A DNA stretch of 64,000 nt. Source: an uncultured Candidatus Nitrosopumilus sp. GTDB taxonomy: Archaea > Thermoproteota > Nitrososphaeria > Nitrososphaerales > Nitrosopumilaceae. A program made the position numbers and the translations under genes. Positions 1-8,791 of this stretch are shown here, piece after piece. The stretch spans positions 40,050-104,049 of the forward strand of contig CAJQSE010000026.1 of NCBI GenBank assembly GCA_905612485.1, read 5' to 3'. How positions within the stretch are numbered: position 1 is the stretch's first letter; each line of letters begins with the position of its first letter. The notes below the pieces were generated by a model. That model was not told where the DNA came from, did no database searches, and saw nothing but the letters and a program-made list of their open reading frames with translations.

Positions 1-2
1 CT

Positions 3-866
3 TTACTTCAAGAAAAAAAATATTCAGTTGTAGTTGCAGCTGCTGATACTTTTAGAGCTGGTGCTATAGAGCAATTACGAGAACACACTAATCGTTTAAA
101 TCTAAAACTTGTTGCACAAAATTATGAATCTGATCCTGCAGCTGTTGCTCGTGATGCTGTTCTATATGCAAAATCTCACAAAACAGATTGTGTATTAATT
201 GATACTGCAGGCAGGATGCAAACAAGTAAAAATTTGATGGAACAAATTGAAAAAATTATTAAAGTTGTAAACCCTGATATGACTATTTTTGTTGGTGATT
301 CCTTAGCTGGTAATGATACTGTAAATCAAGCACGTGAATTTCATAAATACGTAAAGTTTGATGGTTCCATTTTAACTAAAAGTGATGCTGATGCAAAAGG
401 TGGTGCTGCATTATCTATTGCAAAAGTTACATCTACCCCTGTTCTTTATTTGGGTACTGGACAAGAATATTCTGATTTAAAATCTTTTGATAAAGACATC
501 TTTTTGGAAACTGTATTTGGTTCATTAGGTGATGTAAAAATAGAAAAAATTGATGTATCTACACCAGAACCTGAACCAACATCAGAACCTGAACCAACAC
601 CTAAACCTATCTCTGATGATCCATTTTATGGAATCAAGGATAATGAAATTGCAAAATATTCTGATTTATTTGACATACCTCCACCAGAATCTGATGCTAA
701 AGCCATCAAGTTAGGCAATAAAATTCGTCAATGGATTAAAGATGGTAAACCTAAACCTGGAGAATCTAAAGTAATTTCATTTAATGATGAAGCAGAGATA
801 CATAAACAAGATAAAGAAGAAGAATCTAAAAAGAAACGAGGATTATTTGGACGGTTTAAAAAATGA
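3..866 (+). CDS. ftsY: Signal recognition particle receptor FtsY (5' truncated by window edge)
   Basis: Open frame from base 3: ...VVAAADTFRAGAIEQLREH...DPAAVARDAV...DCVLIDTAGRMQTSKNLMEQ...FVGDSLAGNDTVNQAREF...DGSILTKSDADAKGGAALSI; the track ORF at 216 is an internal start. Confidence 0.95.
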   Translation, partial: LLQEKKYSVVVAAADTFRAGAIEQLREHTNRLNLKLVAQNYESDPAAVARDAVLYAKSHKTDCVLIDTAGRMQTSKNLMEQIEKIIKVVNPDMTIFVGDSLAGNDTVNQAREFHKYVKFDGSILTKSDADAKGGAALSIAKVTSTPVLYLGTGQEYSDLKSFDKDIFLETVFGSLGDVKIEKIDVSTPEPEPTSEPEPTPKPISDDPFYGIKDNEIAKYSDLFDIPPPESDAKAIKLGNKIRQWIKDGKPKPGESKVISFNDEAEIHKQDKEEESKKKRGLFGRFKK

Positions 867-1777
867 AAATTAAAACAAAAGATTTACTTACATTAGCGGA
901 ATTAACTCCAAAAGAATTTTTGGGATTAATTGATCATTCCATTAAATTAAAAAAAGAATTAAAAAAAGGTGGAAACAAACCTGTCTTAAAAAATAAAACA
1001 CTAACAATGATTTTTCAAAAACCTTCAACTCGAACACGTGTAAGTTTTGAAATAGGAATGTATCAGTTAGGAGGCCATACAATTAATTTATCATTAAATG
1101 ATACACAACTATCTCGTGGTGAATCAGTTGAAGATACTGCAAAAACTCTTTCACGATATACTGATTGTATAATGGCTCGTGTTTATGATCATTCTTTACT
1201 TGATAAATTATCTGAACATGCAAGTGTTCCTGTAATTAATGGATTATCTGATTCATTTCACCCTTGTCAGATTTTGGCAGATTTTATGACAATTAAAGAA
1301 AAGAAAAAAACCCTCAAGGGATTAAAAATTGCTTGGATTGGAGATGGCAATAATGTATGCAATTCAATGATTTATGGTGCAGCTTTATCTGGTGCTAAAA
1401 TGTCTATTGCAACTCCTAAAGGATTTGAACCAAACAAATCAACTGTTAAAGTCTCTCAAAATTTAACTGATATTGAATTAACTATTGATCCACTAACAGC
1501 AGCTAAAAATGCTGATGTGGTTGTAACTGATACTTACTCTTCAATTCATAATAACGATTCAAAAAGAATCAAAAAATTTATTCCAAAATACCAAGTTAAT
1601 AATAAAATCATGAACCTTGCAAAGAAAAATGCGATCTTTTTACATTGTCTTCCTGCAAAACGTGATCAAGAAGTTACTTCATCTGTAATAGATGGACCTC
1701 AATCTGTAGTTTGGGATGAGGCAGAAAATAGACTTCATACTCAGAAAGCTTTGCTTTGTGCATTACTTCACGCTTAA
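863..1777 (+). CDS. argF: Ornithine carbamoyltransferase
   Basis: FQKPSTRTRVSFEIGMYQLGG, HPCQILADFMTI, FLHCLPAKRDQEV motifs. Confidence 0.95.
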   Translation: MKIKTKDLLTLAELTPKEFLGLIDHSIKLKKELKKGGNKPVLKNKTLTMIFQKPSTRTRVSFEIGMYQLGGHTINLSLNDTQLSRGESVEDTAKTLSRYTDCIMARVYDHSLLDKLSEHASVPVINGLSDSFHPCQILADFMTIKEKKKTLKGLKIAWIGDGNNVCNSMIYGAALSGAKMSIATPKGFEPNKSTVKVSQNLTDIELTIDPLTAAKNADVVVTDTYSSIHNNDSKRIKKFIPKYQVNNKIMNLAKKNAIFLHCLPAKRDQEVTSSVIDGPQSVVWDEAENRLHTQKALLCALLHA

Positions 1778-1813
1778 CGTATATAATAGCAGTTTCAAAG
1801 TCAGATCCTGTAG

Positions 1814-2296
1814 ATGGCCTATTCAAAAATATTGAGACGACTTAGAGAGCAAAAGACCAATTATAGAAAACGTGGTACCATGTTGATGGGTAAGCGTGCT
1901 TTCATTACTGTAAATATTTCAAATGAGAATACACAAGTTCAAGTTCTTAAACCTGGCATGACTGGTGACACTGTTGTTGCATCTGCACATTCTAGATATT
2001 TACTTGAAAAAGGTTGGAAAGGTTCTAGAAAAAGTGTACCTGCAGCATATCTTACTGGCTATTTGGCAGGTAAGAAAGCATTAGGTAAAGGTGCAAAAGA
2101 TGCAATTATGTATACTGGTACTAAACGATATACACAAAGAATGGCAGCAGCTTTGAAGGGAGTTATTGATGCTGGTCTTCAAGTTCCTGCTGACTCTGAA
2201 TCATTTCCTGCTGATGAAAGAATCAATGGTGACCATCTTACTGTTAAAAATGAAGTTTCTAAAATTAAATCTGCAATAGATAGTGAGGTCAAATAG
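1814..2296 (+). CDS. rpl18: Ribosomal protein uL18 (L18)
   Basis: Archaeal L18-type sequence and position before S5. Confidence 0.93.
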   Translation: MAYSKILRRLREQKTNYRKRGTMLMGKRAFITVNISNENTQVQVLKPGMTGDTVVASAHSRYLLEKGWKGSRKSVPAAYLTGYLAGKKALGKGAKDAIMYTGTKRYTQRMAAALKGVIDAGLQVPADSESFPADERINGDHLTVKNEVSKIKSAIDSEVK

Positions 2297-2298
2297 AA

Positions 2299-3027
2299 AT
2301 GAGTCAAACAGCACAATCTAAACCCGGACAATCTAAACCCGGACAAGGCGGAAGAGGAAGAGGTCCACCAGTATATGGACGCGGTCCACCTGGAGCAGCA
2401 GCTACACGTCCTAGAAGACCTCGAAGAGAACCTGAAGTAGAAATTTGGGTCCCAAAAACTATTTTGGGACAAAAAGTTGAATCTGGAGAAATTACTTCTA
2501 TTGAAGAAATTCTAGAATCTGGGTTAAGAATTCAAGAATCTGGAATTATTAAAAAATTATTACCTGATTTAAAAAGTGAAGTTGTTGATGTAGGTATTAT
2601 TCAAAAAATGACGTCCAATGGACAATCTACAAGATTCAAAGCAATTGTTGCAGCAGGAAATGAAAATGGTTATTTAGGAATTGGTCAAGGAAAATCAAAA
2701 CAAATGAGAATTGCTATTGAAAAAGCAACTAGTCAAGCTTTTCTAAATATACAACCAATTAAAATGGGATGTGGTAGTTGGGAATGTAAATGTGATCAAA
2801 AACATTCTGTTCCATTCAAAGTAAAAGGAAAAGGTGGAAGTGTAACTATTGAAATTATTCCTGGACCTCGTGGTTTGGGTCTTGTTGCAGGTGGAAAAAT
2901 TAAGAGATTATTAGAATTAGCAGGTCTTAAGGATGCATGGACTACCGCAAAAGGTTCTACTCCTACAATGAACTCAACTTCAAAAGCCGTACTGGATTGT
3001 CTTAGACAGACATTCAGTCAGGGATGA
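2299..3027 (+). CDS. rps5: Ribosomal protein uS5 (S5)
   Basis: KMTSNGQSTRFKAIVAAGNENGYLGIGQGKSKQ and S5 C-terminal domain; RG-rich N-terminal extension. Confidence 0.95.
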   Translation: MSQTAQSKPGQSKPGQGGRGRGPPVYGRGPPGAAATRPRRPRREPEVEIWVPKTILGQKVESGEITSIEEILESGLRIQESGIIKKLLPDLKSEVVDVGIIQKMTSNGQSTRFKAIVAAGNENGYLGIGQGKSKQMRIAIEKATSQAFLNIQPIKMGCGSWECKCDQKHSVPFKVKGKGGSVTIEIIPGPRGLGLVAGGKIKRLLELAGLKDAWTTAKGSTPTMNSTSKAVLDCLRQTFSQG

Positions 3028-3500
3028 TAAAAATGGTAAATGCCTATCTTGTTGTTAGAATTAAAGGTCAAGCCGATTGTCCGTATTGGGCTACAACTAC
3101 TATGACTTTATTAAAATTAGATAAAAAATACCGTGCAACAATCTTACCTGCCAAAGATAATACTTTGGGAATGTTAAAAAAAGTACAACATTATGTTTCT
3201 TGGATTGAAATTGATGCATCTTTAGCACAAGAATTAATTGAAAAGAAAGCCAGAAAAGGTGGTTATCAAAAAATTACTGATGAAGATCTAAAAGAACTTG
3301 GATTTGCAAATACTGCAGAACTTGGAACTGCTTTGGCTGATGGAAAAGCTACATTATCAAAATTATCCCCACTAAAACCTTGGTTTGCTTTAGCACCTCC
3401 AGTACATGGATTCAAAAGAAGTACCAAGAAACTATATGGACAAAAAGGAGTTCTTGGCGCTAACAAAGAACTTGATACTATTGTTAGGAGAATGATTTAA
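3024..3500 (+). CDS. rpl30: Ribosomal protein uL30 (L30)
   Basis: AYLVVRIKGQADCPYWATTTMTLLKLDKKYRATILP; between S5 and L15. Confidence 0.93.
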   Translation: MIKMVNAYLVVRIKGQADCPYWATTTMTLLKLDKKYRATILPAKDNTLGMLKKVQHYVSWIEIDASLAQELIEKKARKGGYQKITDEDLKELGFANTAELGTALADGKATLSKLSPLKPWFALAPPVHGFKRSTKKLYGQKGVLGANKELDTIVRRMI

Positions 3501-3501
3501 C

Positions 3502-3948
3502 ATGGCAACTAGATTACGAAAAACTCGAAGACTTAGAGGTGGCAGACACATGGGATGGGGCCAGGTAGGTCAACACCGTGCAAGCGGTCACAAAGGTGGT
3601 CTTGGAGTTACGGGTTTTCAAAAACATCATTACAGTAGTTTGTTAAAAGATGAACCAGATCACTATGGTCATGAATCAAGTAAACCACCTCATCCAAATA
3701 TTACAAAAAAATGGACTAGTGTAAGAGACCTAGATGATTTATTCACTAAATTTGGTAAAGAAGAAAGTGGGAAAAAAGTCGTAGACCTTGAAAGTGCAGG
3801 ATACGAAAAACTTCTTGGTGGTGGAAAAATCACTAATGCTTATTCTGTAAAAGTAGGAAACTTTACTGCATCAGCTGAAGAAAAATTAAAAGCTGTTGGT
3901 GGAGAAATTTTTCAATCTAAAACAGAAGAAAAAACAGCTGAGGCTTAG
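3502..3948 (+). CDS. rpl15: Ribosomal protein uL15 (L15)
   Basis: RLRKTRRLRGGRHMGWGQVGQHRASGHKGGLG. Confidence 0.95.
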   Translation: MATRLRKTRRLRGGRHMGWGQVGQHRASGHKGGLGVTGFQKHHYSSLLKDEPDHYGHESSKPPHPNITKKWTSVRDLDDLFTKFGKEESGKKVVDLESAGYEKLLGGGKITNAYSVKVGNFTASAEEKLKAVGGEIFQSKTEEKTAEA

Positions 3949-3958
3949 GTAACTGAAA

Positions 3959-5392
3959 ATGGCTGAAGGTACTTTAACTTCTATAATTAGAAAAATGGTT
4001 TTCAAAGCAGAACCCTACTTACCCCAAGTTCCAAAACCAAAAAAGAAAATTCCATTACAGACTAGATTACTTTGGTGTGGTGTTGCATTACTTATCTACA
4101 TGGTAATGGGACAAACTCCACTATTTGGAGCAACAGCTCCTGAATTTGATTTTCTAGCATTTGCTAGGGTTATTTTTGCATCCCAACAAGGTACTTTGGT
4201 TGAATTAGGAATTGGGCCGATTGTAACTTCTGGACTCTTGATGCAATTGTTGAGAGGTTCTGATATTTTGAAATTTGATTTCAAGAAACCAGAAGAAAGA
4301 GGCATTTTTCAAACCGCAACAAAAATGGTAACTTACGTTGTAATTGTAGCTGAATCTATTGTTTATGCTGTAGCAGTTTATGGTAGTGCTACATCTGAAC
4401 CGTATGTTCTGTATGTGATAATAGGGCAGTTGATGGCGGCGTCGATCATAATTATGTTCTTAGATGAATTAATCCAAAAAGGTTGGGGACTTGGTAGTGG
4501 AATCAGTTTATTCATTATGGCCGGTGTTGCTCAACAAATTCTTTGGAGTCTGCTTAGTCCGTTACCTGCGGGTGATGGTGGAATGATTGGTATTATTCCA
4601 TATCTTATAGAATCAATAATTGGTAGTGGTGATTTAGGAAATGTATTATTCCGTTCAAATCAACTGCCGAGTATTTTTGGACTTTGTCTTACTGCTGGAA
4701 TAATTTTGATACTTGTATTTACTCAAGGTATGAAAATTGAAATCCCAATTGTTTCTACAAAATATAGAGGATTCCAGGCTGTTTATCCTATCAAATTGAT
4801 GTATGTTTCTAATATTCCAGTAATTTTAGCATCTGCATTAACTGCAAACGCTGTGTTTGTATTCCAAATGATTTGGTCAAACTTTAACCCGCGTAACAAT
4901 AATTTCTTTGTGAATTTTATAGCGCAATTTGATCCTACTAGTCCGTCTACTCCAATTGGTGGACTTATTTACTATGTCACACCACCACGTGGTTTAGATG
5001 TTGCAGCCTTAGATCCAATGCGTGCAGTAGGATATGTTTTATTTATGATTGGAATTGTAGTTGTATTTGGTAAACTATGGGTTGAACTTGGTGGTTTATC
5101 GCCAAAGAGTGCAGCTCAAAACTTACTTGATGCAGATGTACAAATTCCTGGATTTAGAAGATCAAACAAACCAGTTGAAGCATTACTAAACAAGTACATT
5201 CCATCTGTTACAATTCTTGGCTCTATGATTTTGGGTCTCTTAGCAGGAGTATCTGATGTTCTTGGTGTATTTGGATCTGGAATTGGAGTGTTACTTATGG
5301 TGGATATTATGATTAATTATTACACACAATTAGTTAGAGAACAAGTAGAAGTTGTTATGCCGCGGTTGGGTGCCATACTTGGTAGAAAATAA
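3959..5392 (+). CDS. secY: Preprotein translocase subunit SecY
   Basis: Multi-TM protein with SecY motifs (LFGATAPEFDFLAFARVIFASQQGTLVELGIGPIVTSGLLMQLL). Confidence 0.96.
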   Translation: MAEGTLTSIIRKMVFKAEPYLPQVPKPKKKIPLQTRLLWCGVALLIYMVMGQTPLFGATAPEFDFLAFARVIFASQQGTLVELGIGPIVTSGLLMQLLRGSDILKFDFKKPEERGIFQTATKMVTYVVIVAESIVYAVAVYGSATSEPYVLYVIIGQLMAASIIIMFLDELIQKGWGLGSGISLFIMAGVAQQILWSLLSPLPAGDGGMIGIIPYLIESIIGSGDLGNVLFRSNQLPSIFGLCLTAGIILILVFTQGMKIEIPIVSTKYRGFQAVYPIKLMYVSNIPVILASALTANAVFVFQMIWSNFNPRNNNFFVNFIAQFDPTSPSTPIGGLIYYVTPPRGLDVAALDPMRAVGYVLFMIGIVVVFGKLWVELGGLSPKSAAQNLLDADVQIPGFRRSNKPVEALLNKYIPSVTILGSMILGLLAGVSDVLGVFGSGIGVLLMVDIMINYYTQLVREQVEVVMPRLGAILGRK

Positions 5393-5957
5393 AAAAATCC
5401 TCATGGTTGGAATCCCTGGTGTTGGGAAAAGTACCTTGTTAACAACAATAGTTGAAATCTTAAAGAATCATAAAAAAAATGTAATTGTAATTAATTATGG
5501 AAGTTTAATGTTTGATGTTGCTAAAAAAAATGGATTAAAAGAGAGAGACGATTTAAGAAAATTATCTGTAACTGAACAACAACGTCTTCAAAAAATTGCT
5601 GCAGAAACAATTGCTACTCATAAGGAAGAAATTGTAATCATCGATACTCATGCATTCATTAACTCCCCTGAAGGATATTATCCTGGACTACCTGAACATG
5701 TTTTAAAAATTATCAAACCTAGCAATTTTGTTTCTGTATCTGCAAAGCCTGAAGAGATTTACAATAGAAGAATGAAAGATGACACTCGAAATAGAGATAA
5801 AATAACACTAGCTAACATTAAGAAGGAGCTTGATTATCAAACTGGTATGATTTCTGCATGCGCTGTAATTACTGGCTCCCCAGTTAGACATGTTTTTAAT
5901 AGTGAGGGGAAGATTGATGAGGCAGCAGATAAAATAATCAAGGCAATAGGACTGTAA
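5379..5957 (+). CDS. adkA: Archaeal adenylate kinase
   Basis: KKILMVGIPGVGKSTLL P-loop; follows secY; likely TTG start near 5379 overlapping the secY end. Confidence 0.88.
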   Translation: MVENKKILMVGIPGVGKSTLLTTIVEILKNHKKNVIVINYGSLMFDVAKKNGLKERDDLRKLSVTEQQRLQKIAAETIATHKEEIVIIDTHAFINSPEGYYPGLPEHVLKIIKPSNFVSVSAKPEEIYNRRMKDDTRNRDKITLANIKKELDYQTGMISACAVITGSPVRHVFNSEGKIDEAADKIIKAIGL

Positions 5958-5959
5958 AC

Positions 5960-6592
5960 ATGGATTTTAACTTTATTCTACTCTTTATTGACTCGGCATT
6001 TCTCCAACTACCTGAATTTCTTGGTGGTGAAGGCAGAATGGCACTTGGCAGTGATGACCCTATGGTCAAGGGTTTGATTCTTACTATGTTTGCTGTAACT
6101 GGATTTGGTATTTTGCTTAATATTTTTAATTCTGCAGTTAGAAGAAAAATGGTTGATCAAACTAAACTAAAAAGAATTATGAAGGAAACTAAAGCATGGC
6201 AAAAAGAAAGAATGTCTGCAATGAGAGCTAAAGATCAAGCAAAATCTGCAGAACTAGGAAAAAAATCTTCGTACATGAACAAAATGTCTATGGAGATGAT
6301 GCAAATGAATATGAAACCAATGATGATTACATTTGTACCTTTAATTCTAATCTTTTATCTTGTATTGCCCGTACTATTCTCTTACACTGTAGCTATTTCT
6401 CCAATACCACTTAATGTAATTCCTGGAGATATGTTCCAACTAACTTGTACTGCAGAACAAGCTTTAGATACAACAAACATCTGTTTTGGTAAAGAAAATC
6501 ATATAATGCTTTGGGCTTGGTACTTCCTTTCTTCTATTGCATTTAGTGGAATCATTATGAGACTTACTAAAACCTCAATGGATCTAGGTTGA
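5960..6592 (+). CDS. DUF106 / EMC3-like (Oxa1 superfamily) membrane protein
   Basis: TM segments plus charged coiled coil and Met-rich segment; conserved position after secY-adk. Confidence 0.82.
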   Translation: MDFNFILLFIDSAFLQLPEFLGGEGRMALGSDDPMVKGLILTMFAVTGFGILLNIFNSAVRRKMVDQTKLKRIMKETKAWQKERMSAMRAKDQAKSAELGKKSSYMNKMSMEMMQMNMKPMMITFVPLILIFYLVLPVLFSYTVAISPIPLNVIPGDMFQLTCTAEQALDTTNICFGKENHIMLWAWYFLSSIAFSGIIMRLTKTSMDLG

Positions 6593-7149
6593 CAAAATCT
6601 ATTGTCATATCTGGCCCTCCTGCAGTCGGAAAAACAACTGTTGCTAAAGGATTAGCTAAAGAATTTAATTTTCAATATCTCAGCGGTGGAGATGTTTTAA
6701 AAGAAATGGCCAAAGAACAGGGATTTAATTCTGATGGTGATGATTGGTGGGATACTCCTGAAGGAATGAAATTTTTAAATCAGCGTGAACAAAATTCTGA
6801 ATTTGATAAAAATTTAGATAAAAAATTAACTGACTTGTTTAATCAAGGTGGTATGGTGATTACTAGTTATACATTACCTTGGTTAATTGAAAATGGTGTG
6901 AAAATATGGCTAGAAGGTTCTCATGAGAGTAGTACAAAGAGAATGCAATCTCGAGATAATATGAGTTCAGAAAATGCACATGAGATAACAAAAGCTCGTT
7001 TTGATAAAAATAAAGCATTATACAAAAACCTCTATGGTTTTAGTTTTGGTGAGGATAAAGACGTATTTGATGTAATCATTAATACTGATAATTTAACTGC
7101 GAATCAAGTAATAGATGTTACAACAGAAACTGTGAGAAAACTACTATGA
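6589..7149 (+). CDS. cmk: Cytidylate kinase
   Basis: IVISGPPAVGKTTVAKGLAKEFNFQYLSGGDVLKEMA; conserved position. Confidence 0.88.
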   Translation: MTKSIVISGPPAVGKTTVAKGLAKEFNFQYLSGGDVLKEMAKEQGFNSDGDDWWDTPEGMKFLNQREQNSEFDKNLDKKLTDLFNQGGMVITSYTLPWLIENGVKIWLEGSHESSTKRMQSRDNMSSENAHEITKARFDKNKALYKNLYGFSFGEDKDVFDVIINTDNLTANQVIDVTTETVRKLL

Positions 7150-8147
7150 CTCTAAAACAACTTGAGAATCTAATTGAAATTGATCAGGATATTACTGATG
7201 ATGCTTATGGAACATATTATGATAAACGAACTATTGAACAATTATTGAACAATGGACTTATTATTTTAGATAAACCTCCAGGACCTACAAGTCATGAAAC
7301 TGTAGCATGGACAAAACGAATTTTGAAACTTGAAAAGATTGGCCACAGTGGAACTTTGGATCCTCAAGTTTCAGGAGTTCTACCATTAGGATTAGGTGAA
7401 GCAACAAAAGCTCTAGGCGTTTTACTATATGGTCCTAAAGAATATTATGCATTAGGTAGACTGCATTCATTACCATCTAAGGAAAAATTGGCTGAAATAA
7501 TTGAAATGTTTACTGGTGAAATTTTTCAAAAACCACCTCAACGTTCTGCTGTTGTTAGACAAACTAGAACTAGAACTATCTATGAATTAGAAGTAATTGA
7601 ACAAAAAGAAAGATTACTCCTAACTAGGATTTTATGTGAAGCCGGAACTTATATTCGAAAATTATACTATGATATTGGTGAAGTTTTAGGTCCTGGTGGA
7701 ACAATGGTTGAACTTCGAAGAAGTAGGGTGGATCAATTTCATGAAAAAGATGGCTTAGTAACTTTGCATGAATTAGCTAATGCATTTGCCATCTGGGAAG
7801 AAAAAAAAGATGATAGCAAATTAATGGGAATGATAAAACCAGTTGAATTTGCTCTAAGTGAATTAAAGTCTGTAGTAATTCGTGATTCAGCAGTTGATGC
7901 AATGTGCCATGGGGCTCAACTTGCAATTCCTGGTGTTTTACAAATATCTTCATATTTGAAAGCAGGTGATATTGTTGGAATTTATACGCAAAAAGGTGAA
8001 GCTGTTGCATTAGCTGAATCCACAATGGATGAGGAAGAGATTCGTGATGCTACAAAGGGATATGCATTTGTCACAAAGAGAATAATCATGGCTCCAAATA
8101 CATATCCAAAAAAATGGCGAACAAAACCTATTGCTCCAAAGGATTAA
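7146..8147 (+). CDS. cbf5: tRNA/rRNA pseudouridine synthase Cbf5 (TruB family, H/ACA RNP)
   Basis: IILDKPPGPTSHETVAWTKRIL...GHSGTLDPQVSGVLPL; C-terminal PUA-like region. Confidence 0.95.
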   Translation: MTLKQLENLIEIDQDITDDAYGTYYDKRTIEQLLNNGLIILDKPPGPTSHETVAWTKRILKLEKIGHSGTLDPQVSGVLPLGLGEATKALGVLLYGPKEYYALGRLHSLPSKEKLAEIIEMFTGEIFQKPPQRSAVVRQTRTRTIYELEVIEQKERLLLTRILCEAGTYIRKLYYDIGEVLGPGGTMVELRRSRVDQFHEKDGLVTLHELANAFAIWEEKKDDSKLMGMIKPVEFALSELKSVVIRDSAVDAMCHGAQLAIPGVLQISSYLKAGDIVGIYTQKGEAVALAESTMDEEEIRDATKGYAFVTKRIIMAPNTYPKKWRTKPIAPKD

Positions 8148-8173
8148 AACATCCTAGATCTATTTTCTAAGAA

Positions 8174-8620
8174 TTGTTAGCAAAAAGTCTCACTATTTTT
8201 ATCACTGTTGGTATAATTGCTGGATTTGGAATTGGTATTTACACAATTGATTATAAAACTAATAACCAATTAGTTTTTGTTGATGGTTCTTCTATTTCTA
8301 TAGTTACTGAAAAATTTGATTTTAAACAAGATGAGTTGATAGAAATTAAAATTATCAATTCTGGAACTAACTCATTAACTTTTTTGAATTCATCATGTGA
8401 TTTGAAAATTACTGGTTTGTTTGGAATTCTAATTTATTCTCCTGTCTACCCTCCCGTATCTTTTACTCTTGATCCTATGGGTGAAGTTATTCTTTCATGG
8501 GATCAAATTAAAAATAATGGTGAATTTGTATCTGATGGTGTTTACAAAATATTTGTACACGGAATTGATTCAGATGGAAATACTGTTGAAAAATCAGCTA
8601 CCGTAAGCATTTGGAAATAA
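8174..8620 (+). CDS. Hypothetical membrane-anchored protein, predicted beta-rich extracytoplasmic domain
   Basis: N-terminal hydrophobic segment followed by Ig-like/BsuPI-like beta-rich sequence. Confidence 0.6.
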   Translation: MLAKSLTIFITVGIIAGFGIGIYTIDYKTNNQLVFVDGSSISIVTEKFDFKQDELIEIKIINSGTNSLTFLNSSCDLKITGLFGILIYSPVYPPVSFTLDPMGEVILSWDQIKNNGEFVSDGVYKIFVHGIDSDGNTVEKSATVSIWK

Positions 8621-8687
8621 TTTTCCTTCTAGATAATAACACAATTTATAATCACATTTTATGAAATAGAATTGTCGCAAGACTTCT

Positions 8688-8789
8688 GCCGAGGTCGCCT
8701 AGCCTGGTAGGGCGCGCGCCTGGAAATTGTTAAACCATAAAGCGCGTTCTCGCAAGGGAACGGGAGTTCAAATCTCCCTCTCGGCGCCA
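8688..8789 (+). tRNA. tRNA-Ser (GGA) with 15-nt intron at 8726..8740; CCA encoded
   Basis: GCCGAGG/TCTCGGC acceptor, CGCGC/GCGCG anticodon stem, loop CTGGAA^A, long variable arm, GGGAGTTCAAATCTCCC T-arm, discriminator G then CCA. Confidence 0.9.
8726..8740 (+). other. Candidate tRNA intron (attgttaaaccataa) between positions 37 and 38
   Basis: 22 nt separate CGCGC and GCGCG where 7 are expected; removing 15 nt restores loop CTGGAAA. Confidence 0.85.
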
Positions 8790-8791
8790 TT

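Noticed and set aside
2179-2472. 97-aa minus-strand ORF opposite rps5/rpl18
   Set aside because: Low-complexity Ser/Cys/Arg translation antisense to well-supported ribosomal genes
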